Below are positions 49,874 through 57,955 of a DNA stretch of 64,000 bases, one piece after another. Position 1 is the stretch's first letter, and every line of letters begins with the position of its first letter. Origin of the DNA: CAZJLP01 sp964546955 (GTDB lineage Bacteria > Verrucomicrobiota > Verrucomicrobiia > Opitutales > Opitutaceae); assembly GCA_964546955.1 (NCBI GenBank), contig CAZJLP010000005.1, positions 82,783-146,782 on the forward strand, given 5' to 3'. The notes beneath the pieces are model-generated. The model did no database searches, was not told where the DNA came from, and was given only the letters and a program-made list of their open reading frames with translations. The position numbers and the translations under genes were made by a program.

Positions 49874-51354
49874 GGGAACCCGCGTTCTATGTAAAGTCTG
49901 GGATCGGGGCCGAGAAACTTGACCGTGCGTTCGACGCGAAACGTTTCGTCCGTGTCCACGACGACGATCTTCAACGGGAAGCCGCCGCGGTAGCTCTTCC
50001 GATCGACCTGAACGACAATAGGCCGAACTTCCTCGCCGAGGCCCGCCAGGACAAACGGCGCCTCGGATATGGAGGTGCGCGCGGCCGGAGATCCCGCCTG
50101 AACGGTGACCTTGAATGTAACCGGCTCCGCGCGCTTGTTCACCAGGCGGATCAGGAACTGATTGCGCACGCCTGCGGCGTCAACGAAGTAGGGCGCGCCG
50201 CGCATGCGAGCCAGGCTCACGTTTGCGGGATTGATGGTGGAAAGTCCCCAAACCGTCACCCCCGCGCCGATCATGAGCAGTGCAGCATACACTTTCGTCC
50301 GAGCGCGCCACCAACGGGTTTTCTGTCCAGACAAGCCTTGGTGCGAATCGTAGCGGATCAGCCCGCGTCGCCGGTCCACTTTGTCCATTACCGTATCGCA
50401 CGCATCGATACAGGCGGAACAACCGATACATTCGATCTGAAGTCCCTGCCGGATGTCGATGCCGACCGGGCAAACTTGTACGCATCGGTTGCAATCGAGA
50501 CAGGAGCCGGCGCCCGGGCTGCCAAGTTTTCCGCGCGGTTCGCCTCGGTCGGCATCATAACCGATCACGAGAGAATGGTCGTCGATGAGGGCCGATTGCA
50601 GCCGGCCGTATGGACAGAGGACGACACAAAGCTGCTCCCGGAACCAGGCAAAATTGAAATAGAGAACTGCCGTAAACAGGAAAACGAAGAGGAACGATCC
50701 CCAGTGTTCACCGGGGGCCGCCCGGACCATGGACCAAAGTTCCGGCACCGACACGAAATAGGCCAGCATGAGGTGCGCGACGGCCGCCGAAAGGGCGACG
50801 AAAAGCGCCTGTTTCACTGTTCGGCGCGCGATCTTGTCGAGTGTCCAGGGACCTTGGTCGAGGGCTTGGCGTTGGGGGGCGTCGCCTTCAAGCCACCGCT
50901 CGACGCGTCGAAAAACATGTTCGAGAAAAACCGTTTGCGGGCACGCCCAGCCGCACCACACTCGGCCAAAGAGGGCAGTCACGAAAAAGAGACCGAAGCC
51001 CACTCCGGTGATCAGGAAGAACATCAGCCACAAATCCTGAGTCGCGAGAGTCCAGCCAAAGAGGTGAAATCGTCTCCGGCCGACGTCGAGAAAGAGGGCC
51101 GGATAACCTCCGACCGTGATCCATGGCAGCGCGAAATAGAGGGCAATCAGCCCGTACCCAGTGATGCGCCGCGCGGTGGTAAAGCGGCCTTTCGCGTCGG
51201 CGGGATGAAGAAATCGCCGCGAGCCATCGCTGCGGATCGTGGTAACGGAGTCCAGAGTCGGCCTTTCCCGTCCACGCAAACGTGCAGGCGGCCGAAAACC
51301 CGCTGAGGGTTGTTCGGTCGGCGCAGTGTTTGGAGTCTTTTCAAGGCGTGACAC
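49870..51354 (-). CDS. ccoG: Cytochrome oxidase accessory protein CcoG (FixG)
   Basis: A 494-residue membrane ferredoxin-like protein, implicated in copper reduction for cbb3 assembly. Several TM segments (GYGLIALYFALPWITVGGYP, LFFVTALFGRVWCGWACPQT) precede two [4Fe-4S] motifs: CLDCNRCVQVCPVGIDIRQG and CIGCSACIDACDTVMD. A C-terminal Ig-like domain ends in FLGPDPRLYIERGFP. The start is a GTG at 51354; it lies 12 bp after the ccoP stop. Confidence 0.95.
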   Translation of the reverse strand: MSRLEKTPNTAPTEQPSAGFRPPARLRGRERPTLDSVTTIRSDGSRRFLHPADAKGRFTTARRITGYGLIALYFALPWITVGGYPALFLDVGRRRFHLFGWTLATQDLWLMFFLITGVGFGLFFVTALFGRVWCGWACPQTVFLEHVFRRVERWLEGDAPQRQALDQGPWTLDKIARRTVKQALFVALSAAVAHLMLAYFVSVPELWSMVRAAPGEHWGSFLFVFLFTAVLYFNFAWFREQLCVVLCPYGRLQSALIDDHSLVIGYDADRGEPRGKLGSPGAGSCLDCNRCVQVCPVGIDIRQGLQIECIGCSACIDACDTVMDKVDRRRGLIRYDSHQGLSGQKTRWWRARTKVYAALLMIGAGVTVWGLSTINPANVSLARMRGAPYFVDAAGVRNQFLIRLVNKRAEPVTFKVTVQAGSPAARTSISEAPFVLAGLGEEVRPIVVQVDRKSYRGGFPLKIVVVDTDETFRVERTVKFLGPDPRLYIERGFP

Positions 51355-51366
51355 AAATCTAGCAGG

Positions 51367-51960
51367 TTAGTTCGTTCCCCGCGGGTCGATTGTCTGGCCC
51401 GCAATGACCGACGTCATTTCCGGCTCGTTTTGGTCGTGGTAGCTCAGAATGTAGGCCACGACCTCGCTGACTTTTTTCCCGCCCAACATCGGTTCCCAGG
51501 CGGGCATGCCTTTGGCCGGGACGCCCTTCATGGCGGTCGCAAGAACGGCGGTGGGCCGTCCGCCGTGCACCCACGTCCGATCGACGAGATTCGCACCGAC
51601 ACCCCCTGTGAGACGTTCGCCGTGGCAACTCACGCAAAGGGTTTGGTACGTGGCGCGTCCCGCCGTCACCACGTTGGGATTTCGGCTCATCCGCCACAAC
51701 GTCGCGTCGTCGAAGGAGGAGGCCGAGGACAACCTCGCTGCCTCGATGCGCGCCAGCGCCGCTGCGACCTTCTCCCCATCGGTTGGGACCAGTGTGGAGT
51801 GGGCGTACTGCATCCAGTATACGACCGCAAAAGCAATGGTCGCATACAGTGTGTTCAGCCACCAATTCGGCAAGCGTTTGTCGTACTCCTGGATGCCGTC
51901 GAACGTGTGCGGCCTGATCGGGTCTTCGTGCGGACCGTTATTGGGAGGAGGTGTCGTCAT
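51367..51960 (-). CDS. ccoP: cbb3 oxidase subunit III CcoP, single-haem form
   Basis: A 197-residue membrane-anchored cytochrome c. The N-terminal signature HTFDGIQEYDKRLPNWWLNT and one TM (residues ~32-52) are typical of CcoP. Only one haem site is present, LCVSCHGERLTGG, followed by its methionine region (GVPAKGMPAWEPML). Canonical proteobacterial CcoP has two haem c sites and about 300 residues, so this is the shortened form. It transfers electrons from soluble cytochrome c to CcoO. Confidence 0.94.
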   Translation of the reverse strand: MTTPPPNNGPHEDPIRPHTFDGIQEYDKRLPNWWLNTLYATIAFAVVYWMQYAHSTLVPTDGEKVAAALARIEAARLSSASSFDDATLWRMSRNPNVVTAGRATYQTLCVSCHGERLTGGVGANLVDRTWVHGGRPTAVLATAMKGVPAKGMPAWEPMLGGKKVSEVVAYILSYHDQNEPEMTSVIAGQTIDPRGTN

Positions 51961-52117
51961 GGCTGTCGCTGAAAGGCAGGTTGGCGAAATGATCGATCTG
52001 CGACCGACGCATGCGCAGGGCGCGGTAGGTGAACGTCACATACACGCTTGCCGCGGTGATGAACGCCGCCAACGGGAAGATCATGATCCAATTGTCGAGA
52101 ATGATTCGGCGAAACAT
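51938..52117 (-). CDS. ccoQ: cbb3 oxidase subunit CcoQ-like small membrane protein
   Basis: A 59-residue protein from the ATG at 52117: MFRRIILDNWIMIFPLAAFI, TAASVYVTFTYRALRMRRSQ then a polar tail. One TM and position between ccoNO and ccoP are as for CcoQ, which stabilises the oxidase. It overlaps the ccoP start by 23 bp. Confidence 0.75.
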   Translation of the reverse strand: MFRRIILDNWIMIFPLAAFITAASVYVTFTYRALRMRRSQIDHFANLPFSDSHDDTSSQ

Positions 52118-52130
52118 GGCGTCCTTTTTG

Positions 52131-54440
52131 CTAGCGCTTCGCCGATTCGGCCCGTTTTGGATTTTCCGACTGGCCGAGCTTCTGGAGGTAGGCAATGAGT
52201 GCGACGATCTCCTTGTTCGACTCGGCGTATCGCCCCTGCGCCTTGAGGTCAGCCGAGATCGCTTTGGCCTGCTCATCCACCTGGGCGAAGATCGCGGCGG
52301 GACTTCGAGCAGGGTAGGGAACGCCGAGAGTCCGTTGTACGGCGAGTTTTCCAGGCAGCGAGCCCACATCGGTTCCTCGGTCGAAGAGCCACGGGTAATT
52401 GGGCATATTCGAGTCGGGCGACACGGTTCGCGGATCCATCATGTGATCGAAGTGCCAGGCGTGATTGTATTTTCCTCCAATGCGAGCGAGATCCGGGCCG
52501 GTGCGTTTGGAACCCCATTGGTAGGGGAAGTCGTAGATCGACTCGCCCAGGCGCGAATATTCGCCGTACCGCAGCACGTCCGGTACGAGGGTGCGGATCA
52601 TCTGCGAATGGCAATTGTAGCAGCCTTCACGGACGTAGATGTCGCGGCCGGCCAGTTCCAACGGCGTATAAGGAACCTGAAGTTTGTCCTCCACGTTGGC
52701 GGCCTTGTTCACCAAGACGGTCGGAACAATCTGAATGAGGCCTCCGACCAGTACGGCAAGAAAAGTGAGAACGGTGAAGGGGAAGGAGTTGACCAGCAGT
52801 TTGTCGTACCACACTCCCCAATTCCGGCTTTTTGCCTCGTAGTGAGAGTAGGCGAGAACCACGCAAAGGCCGGTGCCGAAAAACCCGACGAGCAGGAATG
52901 CGTTGCGGCTGAAAAGCCAAGTGCACGCGAACAGAATGCCGAGCGTCGAGAATATAACGGGAGGATTTAGGAATGTACCGCGCAATCCGAGCCGGTCCTC
53001 CAGGCGAGGGTTTTCGACGAATACTTCGATTGACCCATTGAGGCGTTCGGCTCCGCGGACGGTTCGCCACGCGTTGTAGGCCAGCAAAAACCAGCCCGCG
53101 AGGTACAATCCACCGCCCACCACCCGCATCAGCATCATGGGGCGGATGGTCGTGAGGGTTTCTATAAAATTCGGGTAGGTTAGCACCGTGCCACCTTCGG
53201 ACGTGGCGTTCAGCATGAGACCCTGCGTGATTCCGCTCGTCCACATCGCGCCCACGTAAAGAAGGATGCCCACGGTCCCCAGCCAGAAGTGAAGGTTGGC
53301 GAGGGGCGTGCTGTGCAGAGGTTTGTTCCAGAGTCGCGGGAGGAGCCAATAAATCATGCCCGCAGCCATGAAACCGTTCCAGCCCAGCGCGCCCGCGTGA
53401 ACGTGGCCGATGATCCAGTCGGTGTAGTGACCGAGCGCGTTGACGGACTTGATCGAGAGCAAAGGTCCTTCGAAGGTAGCCATCCCGTAGAAAGTGACGG
53501 CGGCCGCGAAAAACTTGAGCACGGGATCGGTGCGCAGCTTGTGCCAGGCACCGCGCAGGGTGAGCAGACCATTGAGCATGCCGCCCCACGACGGAGCCCA
53601 CAGCATCAAAGAAAACGTCATCCCGAGCATTTGAAGCCAGTTGGGCAGCGAGGTATTCAGCAGATGGTGCGGACCAGCCCAAATGTACACGAAGACGAGG
53701 GACCAGAAATGAATGACCGACAGCCGATAGCTGTAGACGGGGCGTTCCGCCGCTTTCGGAACGAAGTAGTACATGATGCCCAGAATCGGCGTCGTGAGAA
53801 AGAACGCGACCGCGTTGTGCCCATACCACCATTGGACGAGCGCGTCCTGCACGCCGCCGAACACGGGGTAGCTGTGCAGGAAGCTCGTCGGGATCGAGAG
53901 GTGATTGACAATGTAGAGCAGCGCGACGGTCACAATGGTCGCGATGTAGAACCAGATTGCCACGTACAGGCTCTTTTCGTGCCGACGGGCGAGGGTCCAA
54001 AAGAAGTTCGCGCCGAACACCACCCAGATCGCAGCGACGGCGACGTTGATCGGCCAGATGAGCTCGGCGTACTCTTTGCCTCGACTGAATCCGAGGGGCA
54101 AGGTGATGGCGGCCGCCACGATGATGGCCTGCCAGCCCCAAAAGTGCACGGACGACAGGAAATCCGAGGCGAGCCGCGCCTTCACCAGCCGCTGCGTCGA
54201 ATAGTAGATGCCGGCAAACATCATGTTGCCGACAAACGCAAAGATCACCGCGTTGGTGTGGAGCGGCCGGAGCCGGCCGAACGTCAGCCAGGGCAGATTG
54301 AAGTTGAGACGCCAGTAGTTGAGCTGGGAAGCGACCAGCACGCCCGCGAGCATGCCGACGGCCCCCCATACCACCGCGGCAATCAGGAATTGCCGGACGA
54401 TCGCGTCGTTGAACTCGATTGAGACTTTCCGCTCAGGCAT
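52131..54440 (-). CDS. ccoNO: Fused cbb3 cytochrome oxidase subunits I and II (CcoNO)
   Basis: A 769-residue fusion. Residues ~1-480 are CcoN with about 12 TMs and haem/CuB histidines (RPLHTNAVIFAFVGN, WWYGHNAVAFFLTTPILG, GPHHLLNTSLP, IIGHVHAGALGWNGFM). The rest is CcoO with one TM and a haem site CYNCHSQMIRTLVPD, and a distal Met region (DSNMPNYPWLF). The start at 54440 (MPERKVSIEFND) fits the family; a longer frame overlaps ccoS further. Such fusions are known in Bacteroidetes and other phyla. The enzyme is a high-affinity terminal oxidase for low O2. Confidence 0.96.
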   Translation of the reverse strand: MPERKVSIEFNDAIVRQFLIAAVVWGAVGMLAGVLVASQLNYWRLNFNLPWLTFGRLRPLHTNAVIFAFVGNMMFAGIYYSTQRLVKARLASDFLSSVHFWGWQAIIVAAAITLPLGFSRGKEYAELIWPINVAVAAIWVVFGANFFWTLARRHEKSLYVAIWFYIATIVTVALLYIVNHLSIPTSFLHSYPVFGGVQDALVQWWYGHNAVAFFLTTPILGIMYYFVPKAAERPVYSYRLSVIHFWSLVFVYIWAGPHHLLNTSLPNWLQMLGMTFSLMLWAPSWGGMLNGLLTLRGAWHKLRTDPVLKFFAAAVTFYGMATFEGPLLSIKSVNALGHYTDWIIGHVHAGALGWNGFMAAGMIYWLLPRLWNKPLHSTPLANLHFWLGTVGILLYVGAMWTSGITQGLMLNATSEGGTVLTYPNFIETLTTIRPMMLMRVVGGGLYLAGWFLLAYNAWRTVRGAERLNGSIEVFVENPRLEDRLGLRGTFLNPPVIFSTLGILFACTWLFSRNAFLLVGFFGTGLCVVLAYSHYEAKSRNWGVWYDKLLVNSFPFTVLTFLAVLVGGLIQIVPTVLVNKAANVEDKLQVPYTPLELAGRDIYVREGCYNCHSQMIRTLVPDVLRYGEYSRLGESIYDFPYQWGSKRTGPDLARIGGKYNHAWHFDHMMDPRTVSPDSNMPNYPWLFDRGTDVGSLPGKLAVQRTLGVPYPARSPAAIFAQVDEQAKAISADLKAQGRYAESNKEIVALIAYLQKLGQSENPKRAESAKR

Positions 54441-54675
54441 GGAGGGAGCTCGTCGGCGACGAAGAAGCGGTGGCGCGGTTAACCACGTCGGTTGAAGCGG
54501 AACGGCTGATTTCCTCGCCAAGAGGCAGAAGGGAGTCTTGTTCCGTGCTGCTGAAGCGCTTGCGCGATCGCTCTAGCATGAAAAAAAGAACGAAGCTGAA
54601 GGCAAGGGCCAGGCTGATGCACAGCGTGAGAGGCACTACGGCCATGGAAAGCGTGTCGCCTAGGTCAGTTTGCAT
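54433..54675 (-). CDS. ccoS: cbb3 oxidase maturation protein CcoS-like
   Basis: An 80-residue protein with one TM (VVPLTLCISLALAFSFVLFF) and the pattern MLERSRKRFSSTEQDSLLPL, as in CcoS. It is the first gene of the cbb3 operon, overlapping ccoNO by 8 bp. Its C-terminal tail (residues 50-80) is variable. The promoter should lie between 54676 and 54879; no clear FNR-type site was found there. Confidence 0.75.
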   Translation of the reverse strand: MQTDLGDTLSMAVVPLTLCISLALAFSFVLFFMLERSRKRFSSTEQDSLLPLGEEISRSASTDVVNRATASSSPTSSLHA

Positions 54676-54879
54676 GGGATAGGTAAAAAATTTGGCCGTT
54701 CATGTGCAGAACGAGTCTACCTTTCGCCGGGAAAACCGGCTGCGCGGGATTTGGCGGGGCCTGCGCATTAATTGCTGTGATGGCTTCGCGCTGCCGGTTA
54801 CCGCCGTCGACCGCAATAATCGCACAGCCATTCGCAACGTGTGCGGAGCCGATTGCAGGGCTCGCGCGTAGAATCGATT

Positions 54880-55716
54880 ATGAACTTCAACTTGCCCGAC
54901 CTCGACTATCCCTTCGGGTCCACCGCCCAACTTTTTCCGAAAGAAAGGAGCGCTGGCGCAAAGCGAGCGGCAAGTCCACGGCGCACGCTCACAAGGGAGG
55001 AATTGGCCCGAGCAGACTGGCACTATACACCTGCCTTGCCGCGCTATCGTATCCCTTGGATGGCGCTCTTGGTCGCAGGTTCAGCCCATGCGGTCGTATT
55101 GTTGGCTTTCAACGAAAAGCCGCGGCCGAAGGTCGTGGCCGCGCAACCCGCGACCGTGGAGCTTACCCTGGAAATTCCTAAAATCGATAACGACGATGAG
55201 GTCGTCGAGGAACCCGGAGAGAAGCAGGAAGAAACCGCCGCCTTCGTTCCGACTTTGCCCGACCTTCCAACGAGTGTCGATTTGCAGGACGCCTTCCGCC
55301 AGGAGATCGATTACGCCTCGCTCGTGCCTCGGGCGAAGATGGAAGGCGCGGACCTGGTCAACATTCCGAAGACAATCCGTTACGGGAGCGGCGATTTTGG
55401 GAAGGGGATGAAGAACCTTTTCGATCTGTCGCAGCTGGACCGCATTCCCGAGGCCATGTTTCAACCTGCCCCGGTCATCCCGGACCGTCTCAAGAGGCTG
55501 GGAACCGATGCAAAAGTGAACGTGCGATTCATTGTGAATACGCGAGGCGAAGTGATCTCGCCGATTGTGGTCTCGTCTGATCAACCGGATTTCAACGAGC
55601 TAGCGCTTGCCACCGTTATAAAATGGAAATTCAAGCCCGGTAAAAGAGAAGGCAAAGCCGTTAACACCCGGATGCAGCAAATGATGGTCTTCCGCTTCGA
55701 CATGCCGGAAGCGTAG
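54880..55716 (+). CDS. TonB-like energy-transducing protein
   Basis: A 278-residue protein from the ATG at 54880. A cytoplasmic N-terminal segment of about 65 residues (unusually long for TonB) precedes one TM (PWMALLVAGSAHAVVLLAFN). An acidic linker follows, rather than the usual Pro/Lys linker (DDEVVEEPGEKQEETAAFVP). The C-terminal TonB domain is clear: AKVNVRFIVNTRGEVISPIV and LALATVIKWKFKPGKREGKA. ExbB/ExbD are not in the window. It probably powers an outer-membrane receptor elsewhere. Confidence 0.85.
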   Translation: MNFNLPDLDYPFGSTAQLFPKERSAGAKRAASPRRTLTREELARADWHYTPALPRYRIPWMALLVAGSAHAVVLLAFNEKPRPKVVAAQPATVELTLEIPKIDNDDEVVEEPGEKQEETAAFVPTLPDLPTSVDLQDAFRQEIDYASLVPRAKMEGADLVNIPKTIRYGSGDFGKGMKNLFDLSQLDRIPEAMFQPAPVIPDRLKRLGTDAKVNVRFIVNTRGEVISPIVVSSDQPDFNELALATVIKWKFKPGKREGKAVNTRMQQMMVFRFDMPEA

Positions 55717-55944
55717 GGAGCACGCTGGAAGCGCGCGGTTTCGAGTCTATTCTAGGTTGGCAGCAACGGAGAAGGTAGTGCTGGACAATGAAACCGGTAG
55801 GGCGGACCCGCCCCCGGGGGGCCGTGAGTGGTCTCGGTTGCGCAGGCTGACTGTCCCGACAAGAGGCGGCGGATTCGACCGTCGATGCTCGGCAACCCGA
55901 ACCCCCCAATCGCAGAGCCCAGAAGCCACTTAAGCATGGGTCTC

Positions 55945-57615
55945 CTACGTCATGAATAGCAGCACGATCATCTGGGCTGAGAACACGCGCAGGATCATCA
56001 CAAGAGGGTAGACGGTGACGTAAGCGATGGCGGGGCCTTCGGACCCCGTCACCGCATTGGCAAAAGCCAGCGCGGGCGGGTCCGTCATGCTGCCTGCGAG
56101 CATGCCGCACAAGGTGATGTAGTTGAGCTTCACGACGGCGCGTGCGATGATGCCTATGACCAGAATGGGTATGACGGTTATCAGCATCGCCAGCATCATC
56201 CAGCGAAGGCCGTCTCCGTGCTGGATGATTTCGACGAACGAATCGCCGGAATGCAGCCCCACGCAGCTGAGGAACAGGGCAATGCCAATTTCCCTGAGCA
56301 TGTAATTCGCGTTGATCGGCATGTACCAGATCAGCGGCCCGAAGTGCCCCAGCCGGCTCAAAAAGATGGCGACCAGCAGCGGCCCGCCGGCGAGCCCGAG
56401 CTTCACCGGCGCGGGCAGTCCCGGCACCGCAATCGGCAAACTGCCGAAAAGGACGCCGAGGGCGATGCCGATGAAGATCGGGACGATGTAGGGATGATTG
56501 AGGGCCTTGAAAGAATTGCCGACTGCCTTGGTGGCTTCGTTCACGCCCTTCTCGCTCCCGACCAGGGTCAGAGTGTCACCAAACTGAAGTTGCAAGTCGC
56601 GGGTAGGCGTGAACTCCTGGTCGCTTCTCGCCACGCGCGTCACGTTGACGCCGAAATGATCGCGCAGCCGCAGTTCGTCGACCCGTTTCCCCAAGAGCTC
56701 ACGCTTCGTGACGATCACGCGGCGCGCAGTGAGATTGCTCGGCGCTTCACGCAGATCGATGTCGGCGGGCTGACCGATGACCAAGCGCAATGTTTCAAGA
56801 CCGCTTTCGGGCGCGACGACCTGAAGAACGTCTCCCACCTTCAACGGAGTGTCGGGGTGAGCGATATCCACATCGCCTGCGCGGGAAATTCGTGAGATAA
56901 CCGCCTTCGATTCCGCCAGCCCCGGAATTCGCGAGATTGGGACGCCGGCAAGGTTTGGATTCTGTACCTGCAGGGTGAGGGTCCTGATTTCCTGGCGATT
57001 GCTTTTCTGAGCGTCGAGCAAGGCTTGGCGCTCCTTCTCCACGTCCACCCGAAAAACCTTTCGTATCAGCACCATGGTCAGGATGACACCGATGATCCCA
57101 AAGGGGTAGGAGACGGCGTAGGCCACGCTGGGCAGCTTGAGCGTCTCGGCTGAGAGGTCGGGCAGTTGGCGCAATGCCTGCCCCGCGGCCGCAAGGCTAG
57201 GGGTGTTGGTGGTCGCGCCTGAAAAAAGGCCGACCGCCGCGGGAAGCTGAACCGCTGCGAACGCGTGGATGGCGAGCGCGATGCCCGCGCCGCTGAGCAC
57301 CGTCGCGGCGGCCATGATATTCATCGACAAGCCTTGTCGCTTGAGGGAAGCGAAGAAACCAGGACCGACCTGAAGGCCGATCGTGAAAACAAAGAGGATA
57401 AGCCCGAATTCTCGCGCGAATTCAAGGACCTGGTGATTGATCGTCAGGCCGAAGTGGCCGAAAACCAAGCCGGAAAAGAGCACGCCGGCCACCCCTAGGC
57501 TTATTCCGAACACGCGGATGCTGCCCAGGCCCAGGCCCACGGCGATCACGAGGCTGAGAATCAGGACCGCGTGGGCGACCGAGTCGTCCCGAAAAAGAGC
57601 TACAATCCAGTCCAT
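55945..57615 (-). CDS. YidE/AspT-type membrane transporter with TrkA-C domains
   Basis: A 556-residue protein with two transmembrane halves (N: VAHAVLILSLVIAVGLGLGS, C: LAGSMTDPPALAFANAVTG) and a central pair of TrkA-C domains (residues ~210-370, with GVPISRIPGLAESKAVISRI and FGDTLTLVGSEKGVNEATKA). The repeated motif SGATTNTPSLAAAGQALR / LAGSMTDPPALAFANA is typical of the AspT exchanger family. Substrate unknown; relatives swap amino or organic acids. Confidence 0.88.
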   Translation of the reverse strand: MDWIVALFRDDSVAHAVLILSLVIAVGLGLGSIRVFGISLGVAGVLFSGLVFGHFGLTINHQVLEFAREFGLILFVFTIGLQVGPGFFASLKRQGLSMNIMAAATVLSGAGIALAIHAFAAVQLPAAVGLFSGATTNTPSLAAAGQALRQLPDLSAETLKLPSVAYAVSYPFGIIGVILTMVLIRKVFRVDVEKERQALLDAQKSNRQEIRTLTLQVQNPNLAGVPISRIPGLAESKAVISRISRAGDVDIAHPDTPLKVGDVLQVVAPESGLETLRLVIGQPADIDLREAPSNLTARRVIVTKRELLGKRVDELRLRDHFGVNVTRVARSDQEFTPTRDLQLQFGDTLTLVGSEKGVNEATKAVGNSFKALNHPYIVPIFIGIALGVLFGSLPIAVPGLPAPVKLGLAGGPLLVAIFLSRLGHFGPLIWYMPINANYMLREIGIALFLSCVGLHSGDSFVEIIQHGDGLRWMMLAMLITVIPILVIGIIARAVVKLNYITLCGMLAGSMTDPPALAFANAVTGSEGPAIAYVTVYPLVMILRVFSAQMIVLLFMT

Positions 57616-57643
57616 GGTTTAACGGGTAAGCGAAGCGTTGGTT

Positions 57644-57901
57644 TCAGCGAGCACCGTCTCGAAGTTTTTTTGTTGCGGTTTCGTTCGGAGAAGGAGGAGG
57701 AGAAAACAACCGGCACTCGAGCTTGTCGGACACCGGCGCTCCCGACCGTAGAGAGCGCCGATTGACGCAAATCCCCCAGCCGTCCCATTCATACAAGGGC
57801 AGGGGATGGAAGAACTGGCATCCTTTTCCGCAGAGCTGAAAGGGCGACGGTTCGGAAACGGGGGCGTCCGGCGACGGTGGCAATTGTAGTCGATGTGTCA
57901 T
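57644..57901 (-). CDS. Small cysteine-containing protein of unknown function
   Basis: An 85-residue protein: MTHRLQLPPSPDAPVSEPSP, then LCGKGCQFFHPLPLYEWDGW, GICVNRRSLRSG and KLECRLFSPPPSPNE. Four cysteines in a C-x3-C-x16-C-x17-C-like spacing suggest a small metal-binding or Fe-S fold. The WGIC-NRRS pattern looks conserved-type, so it is probably a real gene. It is between the transporter and the CoA transferase on the same strand. Confidence 0.6.
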   Translation of the reverse strand: MTHRLQLPPSPDAPVSEPSPFQLCGKGCQFFHPLPLYEWDGWGICVNRRSLRSGAPVSDKLECRLFSPPPSPNETATKKLRDGAR

Positions 57902-57955
57902 GGAGGCCTTCCTGATTCATCGAATCGCCGTCGCGCATGCGACCGGAAGCCCGGA

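Noticed and set aside
54676..54879. Possible FNR/CRP box upstream of the cbb3 operon
   Set aside because: No TTGAT-N4-ATCAA or close variant was found on inspection.
55752..55937. 61-codon frame (MLKWLLGSAIGGFGLPS...) between tonB-like and yidE-like genes
   Set aside because: A hydrophobic start is followed by low-complexity Pro/Thr sequence; no ribosome site or neighbour support, so it is left out.
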